Shown one piece after another: positions 39,517-50,673 of a stretch of 64,000 nt of DNA. Every line of letters begins with the position of its first letter. Positions within the stretch are counted from its first letter, which is position 1. The notes beneath the pieces were generated by a model, which was not told the DNA's origin, did not search any database, and saw only the letters and a program-made list of their open reading frames with translations. Source of the stretch: Trochalopteron elliotii (Eukaryota > Chordata > Aves > Passeriformes > Leiothrichidae); contig JANPWX010000172.1 in NCBI GenBank assembly GCA_024734555.1, positions 545,292-609,291 on the forward strand, written 5' to 3'. Position numbers and translations under genes: made by a program.

Positions 39517-39752
39517 AACTGTCCTTCCCACTTTCAGTTGGGCAAATGACCCTGCTATATTGAACAAGACTAAGCATTAAAATGAAATAATGTGCTTGTA
39601 ATATTAGGTGACTTTTAAAAATCTTACTCATCAAATGTAATTAATTTACCTTCAAGTGTGTGGCATAAAGAAGAGTGTGTGGTGAAGGTGTCTGCTCTGT
39701 GGGTAACCTTGGCAGATTCTTCCATGGGCAAGGGAAGGTCTGTAGTGCTGCT
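39517..39752 (-). repeat. Inverted duplication, right arm
   Basis: Starts AACTGTCCTTCCCACTTTCA and ends TGTAGTGCTGCT; the reverse complement of the left arm. The four differences between arms lie near 38889, 38926 and 39073-39075 in left-arm numbering, so about 145 bp in the middle is identical. Confidence 0.97.
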
Positions 39753-40260
39753 TCCCCATCACTGCTGGCTGTCCCACACCCCCTGTACTAACTGTGCCCC
39801 CTCCGTGCTACCATAAGGCATTTGGGATTTGTGAACCGGCAAAGGATTACTCTAACCTGGCTGGGTTTGATGACCTGGCTGAGAACAGAGCACCCAAGGC
39901 AGCAGACAGGGGGACAGGACACCCCTCAAAGTCAGGCTGCTGTCAGACTCCTTGTGCCACACAACTCCAGCTGCAGCCCTTGAGCTTGCTGTGAAATCCG
40001 CCTTTGGGGCCAAGACTGCCTGACTCTTGGGGACAAGAGCCCATAAACCACCTTCAGCAGCCGTGCTTCTGCACTGCCCTAAGCTGCCCCAGGCACGGCC
40101 TCAGTAGCAGCCGAGCATGGGGTTTTCCAGCTGCACAAACACTGCCAGGCTCACCTGGGACTGCACAGGCTGCATGGGGACATCACTGCCCTCACAGCTG
40201 CTCCAGAGGTAGCTCTGCTTGCCACACAAAGCTTGGCCACCCCTAAGGCTACACTGCTTA
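39753..40260. other. GC-richer block beside inverted duplication
   Basis: About 500 bp clearly richer in G and C than the flanks, with short runs of CCCC and GGGG and repeated GCAGC/CAGC words. No intact frame or known repeat was recognised. It begins exactly where the right arm ends. Confidence 0.4.
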
Positions 40261-40785
40261 TGTACTCAGAGATGCTCCTTCATTTCAAATGTGGACATTG
40301 ATTTATTATTTAGTGTTGTTCTTTTACCTGCTAACATCCTAGAACATCAAACTAGTCTGCCCTTTGTACGATTTCAGTCTTTTCAGTACCCTGTGGTCAT
40401 AATTCATATATGAATCTCCTTTATCTAGCCAGTAAGTAAAAGGCACCTACATGCTGTTTACAGATAGGAGACTCATTCCCACCTTGGAAGAGTTAAAGAC
40501 AACTTCTGAACACAAGAACTTCTTTTATTTGACAAGCCAACAGACTTTCACTGGCTCTCCCCTGCTGGATGGTTACAGCCTGTTGTGGGAGATTTTTTGT
40601 CCCTGTCAAAGCAACAAGGCCTCAGGAATCTGCAAGAATATTCCCAGGGGGAAGGTTCCAGAATTGCCAGCAGCCTGCACTATTTGATTTATTGTCAGCT
40701 GCTGAGAAGCTCACAACTTCTAGCAGTCTTTTTATAATTTTTATATTCCAAATTTTTAAGAGGAATGTTTGTTTCTCTTCTGGAG

Positions 40786-40786
40786 A

Positions 40787-40823
<37 letters not shown>
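40786..40823. repeat. (AT)12 microsatellite with T15 run
   Basis: AT dinucleotide run 40786-40809 followed directly by poly-T to 40823. Likely polymorphic in length. Confidence 0.9.
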
Positions 40824-43502
40824 GGTATTTTAGGTTTTGTTTTGTTTTTTTTCCCAACGGAAGTTGCTGGCATGAAGCTTTAAAAAACCCCACAAACCTC
40901 CATTTTATTTTTTTTAATCACATAACTAAGCTGATTTCATTATTTTTGAAAACTTTACTGTGTTATTTTGAACAATGGAACTTGTGATATCCCTTGTTGT
41001 TCTTTGAGGAGGGTACACAGCGAGCTCTAGAGAGGTTGGTTACTATGGCAGCTCTGAGCTGTTTGACAGTGTTATAATGTTTGCTGATGCTTATTAATTT
41101 ATCAGAGTGGAAAAAAATGAATAGCTCATACTGACACCACTGGGGAAACTAAAAGCCACATCCTCTAGGCTACGTAGAGCACTAGTGCTGAGCAATGGAA
41201 AAGAAGATGAGCAGCCAGTAAATGCTTTGCAAACCTCGGATTTGGGGACCATTTTAGACCAGACCACATCCTCATGCATGTTCCTGCATTTTCCAAGTTC
41301 TGTTTCCACGCTAATGGGGAAAAGTAACAAGCATTGAGTATCTCTGAAATCCCCAAAAGCTCCTTGTAAGAGAGCAATAATCCCAAGAACAAAACCTTCC
41401 AACTGAGAATTGGTTCCTTATTTACCATGAAAGAGTAATCTTTTCTCAGAAATTACTGAAAAGAGAAAGCTTTTTAAGCTCATCCTTAACATGTTTCCTT
41501 TTATTAGCAATACAAAAATTGCCTTTGAGCTTTCTTATTCCTTCCCACTATTTCTGCATATATACATGCAAATTATCATACAGATTTCCCTTCACTGAGT
41601 ACATTACATATCTCTGAAACAGTTGGCAGACCCCTGGGGGGGTGTTGCCCAGACAGCTGTGCAATCAGCTGAGTAAATCAGCTAATTAAAGAAACAAAGA
41701 AAATGCAAAAATTATTAGAGACAGACTCCCTCTTACAGCATTGTTCAGCACCTCTGTATGTAAAAAGCACAGCAAGCACAAGATGGAATAAAGATACTTG
41801 TAAATCAGTGAATGAACTATTGCACAAGTGACAATGATGCCATTTTCTCTCAAACTCTAATCTGGGATGCTATGATATTTATGCTTTGTAGTTTAAATTG
41901 ATTTAACATAAATTACTCCAGCATTTTATTTCACAATTACAAAAGTGTGTAATGTAATGTTGGTCTCATAACTGACTTCTGTACGTAAAAAATGGTCATT
42001 AACTTCTGCTCGACCTTAGGTGTAGAACTAATATTGAATTTGTACAGAGGGTACTCATTATTCTGATTATTTTCCACACAGAAAAAGAAGTTCCCAAGGG
42101 TCCTAGTGCTACAAGCCATTTCTCAAATCTCGGATAGGAAACAGGATTCGAGAAAATGATGCAAGAGCATTTCCTCTCATTGCAGAGTTTATCAAAAGAA
42201 ACAGATAACAGTGAGGGTAGGTATCTGCAATCTAAACAGAGCAAAACCACTGTGCTAAGAAAGGAGGCTGGCAGATGTAGATTTGGTCTTGCTGATCACC
42301 ATTAAGGCGCCATCCTTCCCACTGCTTCTAAATGACCACAGGAAGGACAAACTTCTGCTTAAATGAGGTTCAGATCTGCCCACATTATATAGCCATTATA
42401 AATTAAAAAATGAATGTAACAAGTAAAGCCACCAATATTTCCCAGCTTGATCAGATAATGGACATTCCACATTATGGTACAACTGGTTTGGTTAGGAACT
42501 TCTGTTTATTTTATTTATAAGAACTAAAGTCTTTCATCTGGCTTTGAAGGTCCAGATTTCATGCAAGGTACTGGTGTATTAGAAAAACAAAATTTGTAAA
42601 ACACCTCTGGCTAAATGAGACAGGCATTTTTTAATAGATAAACAATTACTGCTGACTCATGTGGCCAGAGAAGATTTGGTTTTCAATGCCTGGCCCTTTA
42701 TGATGCATGGAAAATATAAAGCCACATTTTATACTCACTTTGTGAATATATAAAGTGATATTTTTTATCAAGGAGAAAAAAATGTGAAAAATTATATGAA
42801 AATGCTGTAGGATTACTACAGGAACAGACAAAAGCAAGGGATTTTGTACCAATCACAGCTCAAGGGGAACCATTTGATGCTTGCATGCAGAAAATTTTAA
42901 ATTGTATCCAGTAATTGTAGATATTTGCTCTCATGTGCATATTTAAAATAAAAAAAAATCACGTGGTAGTGAATGTACCTGTAACAGTGTTGTCTGAAAA
43001 GAGATGATGTAAGGATGGAGAAGAAAGAGCCCATTACATGATCAGAGAATGGTTGCTGGGAACAAATCAAACAAGGAGGTATGGACCGTTGCAGAGCAGA
43101 CTGGTGCAAAGTGAAACACCGCTCTCTATTCCATGGAAACATCCCCCAGGCATGATCAGGAAAGGAGCAGGAAACAAAGAGGACCCTGAATAAATAAATT
43201 CTGTGAACTCATTGTAAATGCCTCTCCCAAAGCCCCAGTAAACAAAATAGTCACCTGGGGGTTGTTTTTTGCACAACTGCTGTCTTTCCAACCTTACTGT
43301 GCTCTCTTTGCATATGTGCAAAATACCTTTCCCCTACACAGCTACTCTTCATTGCTGATTTCTTCTATGTGAGTACCTCAGATCATACAGAAAAAACTAT
43401 GCTCAAGGCTCTAATCCCAAATCCCAAATCCCTCTCACCACAATTCCCAGCAGAAAGCTCTTTTCCTTCTTTTTCCAAGTCTGAATCCATTCTGCTTTAT
43501 AT

Positions 43503-43526
43503 CAGCTGTTGAATACACAACAGCTG
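43503..43526. repeat. Perfect small palindrome, 9-bp arms
   Basis: CAGCTGTTG, six-base spacer AATACA, then CAACAGCTG. Each arm carries an E-box CAGCTG. It sits 25 bp before the tandem duplication at 43551. Confidence 0.7.
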
Positions 43527-43550
43527 GTAAGTGTTACTGTGTAGTACTTT

Positions 43551-43596
43551 CACTGATGTTTGTCACAGTGTCATTTGCCACTGATGTTTGTCACAG
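43551..43596. repeat. Tandem duplication, 28-bp period
   Basis: CACTGATGTTTGTCACAG occurs at 43551-43568 and again exactly at 43579-43596, with similar bases after each copy (GTGTCATTTGC and GACATTTCC). A local tandem duplication. Confidence 0.8.
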
Positions 43597-43840
43597 GACA
43601 TTTCCCACCCCCAGCATCACCCAGGGTGGGCACAAATGAGCAACTTTCTGCAGGGCTAGAAGGAGTCTGATCCTGCTCTTTTGAAATGCTGTCATTTTCC
43701 CTGTGTGCTTGATCTCAGGAATAATGGAAGAATCCCATGTGATGCAATACATCATTGTAACCCCCATTGGTCCCTAGGGGTAGGGATTTCCTTCAATAGG
43801 GCACAAAATGTTTTAAAAAGATTGCTTAAAGAAGCAAACA

Positions 43841-44264
43841 CAATTAGAATTGTAGAAACATAAATTATGCTGAGTTAGAAGGGACCCATCAGGATCATCC
43901 CTGAGCAGGACACCCCAAGAATCACACCATGTGCCTGAGAGCATTGCCCCAAAGCTTCTTGAACTCAGAAAGACCTGGTGCTGTGACCACTTCCCTGGGG
44001 AGCCTCTTCCAGTGCCTGAGGACCCTCTGAATCAGGAAAAAGATATCAGGATTCTTCTCTGAGTGAAGAATCTTTTCCTGATATCCAACCTAAACCTCCT
44101 CTGGCTCAGCTTCATGCCATTTCCTTAAGTCCAGTCACCAGACACAAGAGTGAAGAGATCAGTGCTGCCCCTCTGCTTCCCCTCATGAGGGACCACTGTG
44201 AGATCTCTCAGTCTCCTCTTCTCTAGGCTGAACAAACCAAGATCAGCTCCCTTACTTCAAGACC
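43841..44264 (-). mobile_element. CR1 retrotransposon 3' fragment
   Basis: About 420 bp matching the 3' end of avian CR1 LINEs read in reverse complement. Landmarks are AGAAGGGACC near the 3' tail, CACCCCAAGAATCACACCATG, CTTCCCTGGGGAGCCTCTTCC, TGATATCCAACCTAAACCTCC and TCTCCTCTTCTCTAGGCTGA. The element is on the minus strand with its 3' end at the low coordinate, and is 5'-truncated as usual for CR1. The tail is degraded (GAATTGTAGAAAC). It carries a small palindromic rearrangement at 44042-44085. Divergence suggests an old copy. Confidence 0.9.
44042..44085. repeat. Hairpin inside the CR1 fragment
   Basis: GATATCAGG-ATTCTTC, loop TCTGAGT, then GAAGAAT-CTTTT-CCTGATATC. The stems pair perfectly (16 bp) apart from a five-base bulge CTTTT. 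CR1 normally has only the right-hand part (GAAGAATCTTTTCCTGATATCC), so the left part is an inverted copy made inside the element. Confidence 0.85.
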
Positions 44265-45399
44265 TGAAATCACAAGCCTGAAAGAAAGACCCTAACGTAC
44301 AGTGTAACTTTTAAAATATTGCTAGCTATGTTTTCAGGTGAAGCTTTTATTTTGAATCACATTTCAGTGGGCAGGGGAAAAGTAAAGATACAGTCACCAT
44401 GACCTAACAGAAGTACAACAGTCCTGTGCCTTCACTTTAAGTGGCCATTTCTCCAGGGTGAATTCTGTATCATTTGCAGAAGAATTTGCAGAAGAACTCT
44501 CATTCCACAGAGTTTACTAATTTCAGCCCTTGCTTTGAACAACTGGGTGCTTGGTGGAACAGGAATTTGTAATGAAAAGAGATACTACTTAAGTAAGCAA
44601 ACCTATTGAAAAGAGATATTAAGAGAACAGAAAGGCAGTAAGATCCTACTGATTTATCCTTTTCCCACCCTTCAAACTTTCTCAATTTTTTCACAAGGGA
44701 AAATGCACACCTCTCTGGCACGTGACTGTCACTTTATTCTGGAAATAGGACTAAGTTTTTTCATACCTCATTATGCTCTTTTTCAGTGGTATAAGTGGTA
44801 ACAAACTGTGCACATTTTACTCCAAAGATATTGAATACCTGGTTGTTTATGAAACACGTAATTCAATAGCACTTAATATGTTTGAAATTTACACACAATG
44901 CTGAACTAGTCCATTCTTGAATGACCTTTGATCATGTATTTGTTATGTGATTTTTCAAGTGGGTATGGAAATCTAAGTAAAATTTGTAATGATTTTCATT
45001 TTCTATATAACAACACTTCTACAAGTGAATAAAATTAATAACCTAGCATAGGACATTCAGATAGCACCATATGACAAAGCTTTTGCTAATTATTGTAGAA
45101 TAAATTTACTGAGAAGTCTCACAAGGATCTGTACTACTTGAGGAAATGTGCTGAAAGATAAAGATGCAGTTTCCTGAGTTAACCAAGCTGATAAAACAGC
45201 TTAATGCTGCCAAAAGTGTTTTAGTGGGCTCCTTCCTACACACCTCCACCTCTCCACCCTGATAAGAAGCTGCCACCCTCGCTCTGTGTCAACTCTAGCA
45301 CATGTTGCTGCTATGCTGTATGCTGCTCTGGCTGCCCCATCTCAAAAGTAATGTAATAGATGTAGCAAAGATAATCAGATTTAATGGAAGAGATTTGGT

Positions 45400-46060
45400 A
45401 CGAGGAATGACTAGTGGCACAGCCGGGAAATGAGACAACTCACACGGGTACGACAGATGCGCACAAAATCCTGAATAGTATAATGACAAATAGGGAATGG
45501 ATTATTCCCCACTCTCTGCCAGCAAAGAGCTGCATCACAACAGAGTGAGGGCCACGGGGAATGCGCTCAAAACAAACAAGAAAAAGTATGTTTTAACCTA
45601 CTACACATGTGAATTGTGAGACTTGCTCCAGTAAGAGACGATGAAGGTCAGGAGTATAAGCAGGCTTAAAAAGCAATTTGATAAATTAATGGAGAAAAGG
45701 TCCAGCAAGGGTTACCTACCACAGCAGTGTGGGTACAGCAAAATCCCTCTATCACAGGCAGGTAGATGCTGAGTATATACACCAGAAGGACTGTACTTGC
45801 TCTGTTTCTCTACTCTAAGCATCCCCTACTCATCACTCATGGTAGGAGCGTAGCTGGGTGGACTTTTAACCTGACCCAGCCTGACTGTTCTCATGTGTTT
45901 AACCGGGCTGACATTGCCTGGAGTGTGTTTGAGTCGACTCACGCAATCAGCTCTGACAGCAGAGCTGTAGAGGTGGTGCAGTGCCTGGGAAAAGGAATAG
46001 CTGTTCACAGCTTGCTTTTCATTCATGTCGGCAAAGCTCAAGCCCCAGTGACTGCTTCAT
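45400..46060. other. CpG-retaining, complex noncoding segment
   Basis: Several CpGs (GGTACGAGG, ACACGGGTACGACAGATGCGC, GGAATGCGC, GAGTCGACTCACGC, CATGTCGGC) in CpG-poor intron, with no repeat signature. GAGTCGACTC is a perfect 10-bp palindrome at 45931-45940. A 100-codon plus-strand frame crosses it but shows no protein family. It might be a regulatory element; conservation is untested. Confidence 0.2.
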
Positions 46061-48120
46061 ATTGAATCGTCTGCACGAAAATAAAAATACGAAGCAAATC
46101 ACATAGGCAGTTAGGTTCTGACAGAACCAATACAAAAGAAAAGGGGAAGGGTGGTTATGCATACATATATGTAAGAGTAGGGTGTAGGCAATCCAGAAGG
46201 TCTCAAATATGGAGTTAATACATTGCAAAAGTCATATTATTATAAATTATTACACATTATTATAAATAAAATGTAAATGACATATTAAAAAATCAAGAGA
46301 GCTTGCTAATTCATGAATGGCATGACTAAAATGTATCTAATTATATAGTGGAAACCTGAACATCATTCATTAGAGGGAGAAAAACCACACACAAGTTCTA
46401 GGGCATTTGTGGCTGCCCTGCCTTTCACGGTGGGAGGGAGAAGCACCCACAGACCTGCCGCTGCTCCTGCAGTGCCTGGGGTGAAGCTGAGTCACCATCT
46501 TCCTACCTCATCCATACCCTGTCAGCTATTATCTTAATTAGCCCCTGTATTCATAAACACAAAGACAAGAGCCATGCTCTTATCAACTGATCCTTTGCAC
46601 AAATAAAGTTATAGAAATTCCTTTTTCTATAAAGGGATTTGCTGGGTGATGCCACAGGGTGAAGCTGGGTTTGCACACAGAAATGCAAGACATCTTGTTT
46701 GTGGATGGGATTAACACCAGTACAAAGCATCTACCTGACAGGTTTTGATCAGCTCACATGTACCCGTGTAGCTTTGCCACCAGCTTAAGTCTCCAGCCTT
46801 AGGCTATTTGCTGCTTTTTATCCTTGTTTTAGCTACCATCTCTAACACATAAGAAACATGTCATGAGCCATGACAAGCAATTGAGATAAATGCCAACCCT
46901 TGTAAACCTTCGGACAGGAGGCTGCATTTATGTTACGTTTCAGCACATTAGCAGAAGCTATCAGAAGCCAGCAAGGTATAAATAAACCAAACAATTTAAT
47001 ACCAAGTGCCTACAATTAAAGAAAAAGTTCCCTTCTGCTCCAGTTACTTGCTTCCCCAAGACCTTTTACCAAACCACAGAAGACAGCATTTAATCTATTT
47101 ATTTCTAAGGTTAGGCAAGAATAATTTCAATGCATTTTTATAAGCCACAGAGAAGTGCACAAGCTCATTTCCCCCTCCCAGGTCACCTTTATCATGAGAG
47201 CTTTATTCTAATGAAATATAAATGTGACTTCAAGTCAACAGCGTTACTGAGGTCCATCAACACTTCTGAATTACAGACACTTGTTTTATTCCTGTTTAGT
47301 TTTATTTGCAAAATAACTAAAAGTGCTGAGCTCCCTCTGCATGAAGGCTCTCAAGCATGTCTCTGTCAGCACATGCCTTGTTATCAGAGTGGTATACTTG
47401 CAGAACACATCTGGAATATGAAAACAGAGCTTTTTTTCCCACAGCACAGAAGTTTTTCATTTTTCAGATTCCTCGTTTTTCTTTCAGCATCTGCCAGTTT
47501 TATGAATTTCCCCTATTCTTCTACACCACAGTAAAAACAGAAGAACAGCTCTTGGGGAAAGGCATTCTACCCCGCACCCTACTGGCTTTTTATTTTTCGG
47601 TAGCATTCTCCATCAAGTCAGATCCTGTACTAGCAAGAATTTGATACTGTGCCCAACCCCACAGCAAGTTCAGGTCTCTACCTCTGTTTTTGTCAGCAGA
47701 TACAGTGTGGAAATCTCTGCCACAGCCAGAACTCTAATAGTTGCAATTACTACCTGTCACATACATATACTAGGTAGCAAGCCCAAGCTTTATTTAAATA
47801 AAAACAAAGTGTTGCATTCAGGTAACCTAAGGCAATACTTGCCCCCCACCCTCCAAACACAGGAAACCTTCTACTTGGAACCTCTTCACCTCTTGCACAG
47901 GGAGCTGTGGCGTTTAGGTGCTTGGATAGTGCTTTCCATGCAACTTAACAGTGTGATAACTATAGCAGCTCTAGAAAAATAATGCAAAAACTTAAATCAG
48001 TCAGTCCGTCTAGTGCAATTAAATCACTGTGAAGGGTCTCTCTAAGGGCAGAAGTACATCCAGAAATTAAATTAGTTCAGGAACACATTATATATCCTTG
48101 CATTAGGCAAAAATGCTGCC

Positions 48121-48138
48121 TTTTTTTTTTTTTTTTTT
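48121..48138. repeat. Poly-T run (T18)
   Basis: Eighteen T residues, a minus-strand poly-A. No clear retroposon body was recognised to its right. Simple repeat. Confidence 0.8.
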
Positions 48139-50624
48139 AATGGAGGAAGGGGGGCTGCTGATCTCTAGGAAAGCTTTTGGTTAATGAACCAATTACCCTC
48201 TGCAGGCAGGTTCCAGACAGAACCAGGTTCCAGAAATGAGACCATGCCCATCGCCCACTTACGAATCCCAGGGTGGATGAGCCAGGCTCCCACGCCATAC
48301 ACACCAGCCTGGAAGCTACCCAGGGCAGCTGGCCCAAGAGCCATGTTCCACTGTTTTCAGGCCAAAATAAACTCTTTGTCTGATTTTTGGTGGCTTATTT
48401 CCTGGAATTATATGGAGTCTTGGAGAGGATTAGAGGAACAATATCTTCGAAAGATACTGTGGCTTACAGCTTCAGAAGTACTTTCTCTGAAACGTGCTTC
48501 ACTTCACCAGGCACAGCCCACAACAGCTTGATTACTCACAGTAACTGCTACACTGTGAATTTAACCACCAGCAATAAAATAAAGGAGCATATCCAACCAC
48601 CTTAATTTACTCTGCACCTACTTTACTAAAGGCATTAACTTAAATTAGACCTTACAGTTATGCCTGATCATACATCCATTTTTTACAGGCATCCAAGACG
48701 GGGCATAAAGAAACGCAAACTTCAACAACAACCATGCACTAGTTAAACTGACTGAAGAGTTCTCTTTTGTTCAGATCTGAACAGATATTTTAAGTGTTTA
48801 CATTAATGTATTAGGAAAGGCTGGACTGCACTGCAAAGCTCTATAAGGAGCTTTGGTTTTTTTAAGGCTGTGATTTTTAACTGAAATATTTCTACTTGTT
48901 CATTGAGGATTGCAATTACACCAGTAAAAAGGAGACTCCAAGAGATATTCTCCTTTTAGATTTTCATCTCTTGCACCTCATTCCTAATCCAATGCCCATC
49001 CCATTTTCTACTCAACCAACCATCCACCAAAAGGAAACAAGAGGCTAATTAAAACTCTTCTTTAATTACAGCTAGTAGCAGTAGTAACATTTGTTGACCA
49101 AACTGCTTAGAAGCAGAGAGATTTCTTAAACCTCCATAAGCAAGAAGTGAAAGTACATGGCACCATGCTCATCCCATCTAACAGCAAAACAAAAGATTAC
49201 CTTGAGCGCCTCTTTAAAAGAGCCTGTTTTCCTCTGCACTGAGCCAGAGCAGAAGCATTTCCATGTTCAGCCATTACAGGTCAGGTGGGACTGGGGTGAT
49301 ACCAGGTAAGGGCAAGCAGCTGAGGGGTGTTGACATCATAAACCACTACAGCACTTTCAGAAGCAAAGCTACCACACAGAAGCAATTCAGGTCTGAATCC
49401 ACACTCACATTCATGTTTGCTTTCTACAGATTTACATTTATAGATGATGTAGGTATAACTTAGAGGTACTTCTATTTTCAGAAGAAAAATTCTAGGCATC
49501 AAACTGTGCCTAGAATATTTTTTTTTCATACTTACATATTCACAAAAAAATATTTGCAGGTACACCAGCCACATCATCTTAGTGCTTCCAGTTTACAATA
49601 CCATGCTGTGTGTTGTGCATGTGTGTAGTAAATTTTGTGCTGTACTTCTAAGCCACAGACAGACTGACAGATATTATGATGCAGCACAATGGACAAGTCA
49701 GAAAATAGCTCAAGAAGTACAAGAACTGTGACTTCGATTTCTAGAAAAATCACTGAAAATCACAAGAGATGCTCAGTGAAAATGCACTCAAACACCTCAA
49801 TGACTTTGGGAACACGCTGATAATTTAAAGCCACTCCACCTCCGTTTTACTTTATTAATAAATTCAGCTTGGTGCAGAAGACACTGCATGAAAAGTTAAC
49901 CCTGTAAAGAGTCAGGTCTGGCCAAATAGGTTCTGTTGGTTCCTGTGCAGTGCCTGGAAAACACAGTTTCCCTGCTTCTACTCCAGCTCAGCAATGCAGA
50001 CTCAACCTTCCAGAGCACCTGTGCTACCAAACTCTAATGGAACTGAGATGGCTGCATATTTTGGTGCCTTTGTACTGTGGCACCAGCATTGGCTACCAGT
50101 GCTTTCACTGTCAGAGACTTCCACGGGTTGCCTTTCCCCTTCTCCTGCCCTGATCAAAGGCTTGCCTGTCCAGCCATACAGATGTACAGTCAGGAAAGAA
50201 CGCCCTCATGCATGGAGTTGTCCTTTTGCTTTAGCAGTAAGAAAAACACCTCCTGGGCCAGCAAGAGGCAGAAAAGATGATGGCATGAGATGATTAAAAA
50301 AAAAAGGAAAATTACCAACTTATTTGTCTTAAACATAAGTCAAATAAAGACATCAGGTTTTTTTAGAAAGTGCAAACCGAGTGATTTTGGTCAGAAAGAG
50401 ACCCAAGTTCAACTGTAATACTGATTTTATTCACTAGGTTATTAGACATAATGAGCTGGAAGGAGAGAAGCTTAACTGTAATTGCATTGTGCTGTATATA
50501 CAGATTCTCCATCACTATCTTTTCTTCCCCATATTAAAAAGACAGCAGTGACAATTCAGATACTTCAAGAAATGACAAAAGGGAACAGCATTACAAAACC
50601 CCTCTGAAGTTCAGCCTGACTCAC

Positions 50625-50673
50625 CTGACTTTCTTGCTTTCAAGGCAATGACAGCAGCCAGTTCTCTCTGTAC
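50625..50673 (-). CDS. RAPGEF5: RAPGEF5 internal exon: N-terminal helix of degenerate cNBD
   Basis: 49-bp microexon-sized coding exon. The acceptor is GATATTTTAG and the donor is CAG|GTGAGT. It encodes VQRELAAVIALKARKS plus one base of the next codon. This aligns with EPAC2 VKRELAGVLIFESHAKGG, the helix and first strand of the cyclic-nucleotide-binding fold. In EPAC the chain then runs through a full beta barrel; here it stops after Ser and passes to an acidic spacer in the next exon. It lies between introns of 6,915 and 16,401 bp. Despite the small size, identity is strong because residues VQRELA-V-AL and the splice phase agree with its neighbours. Confidence 0.92.

Larger units (their letters stand above)
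34224..50624 (-). other. RAPGEF5: RAPGEF5 intron, 16.4 kb
   Basis: The largest intron seen, between the cNBD-helix exon and the acidic-spacer exon. It holds the 236-bp inverted duplication (38872-39752), a GC-richer block (39753-40260), a TA microsatellite (40786-40809), a CR1 fragment (43841-44264), a tandem duplication (43551-43596), a CpG-retaining patch (45400-46060) and a T18 run (48121-48138). No extra exon could be supported. Confidence 0.85.

Noticed and set aside
38990..39567. Open frames of 60-78 codons over the inverted duplication
   Set aside because: They differ between the two arms' orientations and show no protein-like composition; the DNA duplication itself is the feature.
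40622..40987. Open frames rich in Ile-Tyr repeats
   Set aside because: They read through the (AT)n microsatellite and poly-T tract.
47130..47534. 134-codon plus-strand open frame
   Set aside because: No recognisable domain, no promoter or initiation context of note, and it is antisense within a RAPGEF5 intron; length is within chance for 64 kb.
48137..48360. Minus-strand open frame with a possible GTAAGTGG donor (MALGPAALGS... reading)
   Set aside because: Under 60 codons, no acceptor of quality, no family match, and no place for it in RAPGEF5, whose phases already join across this intron.
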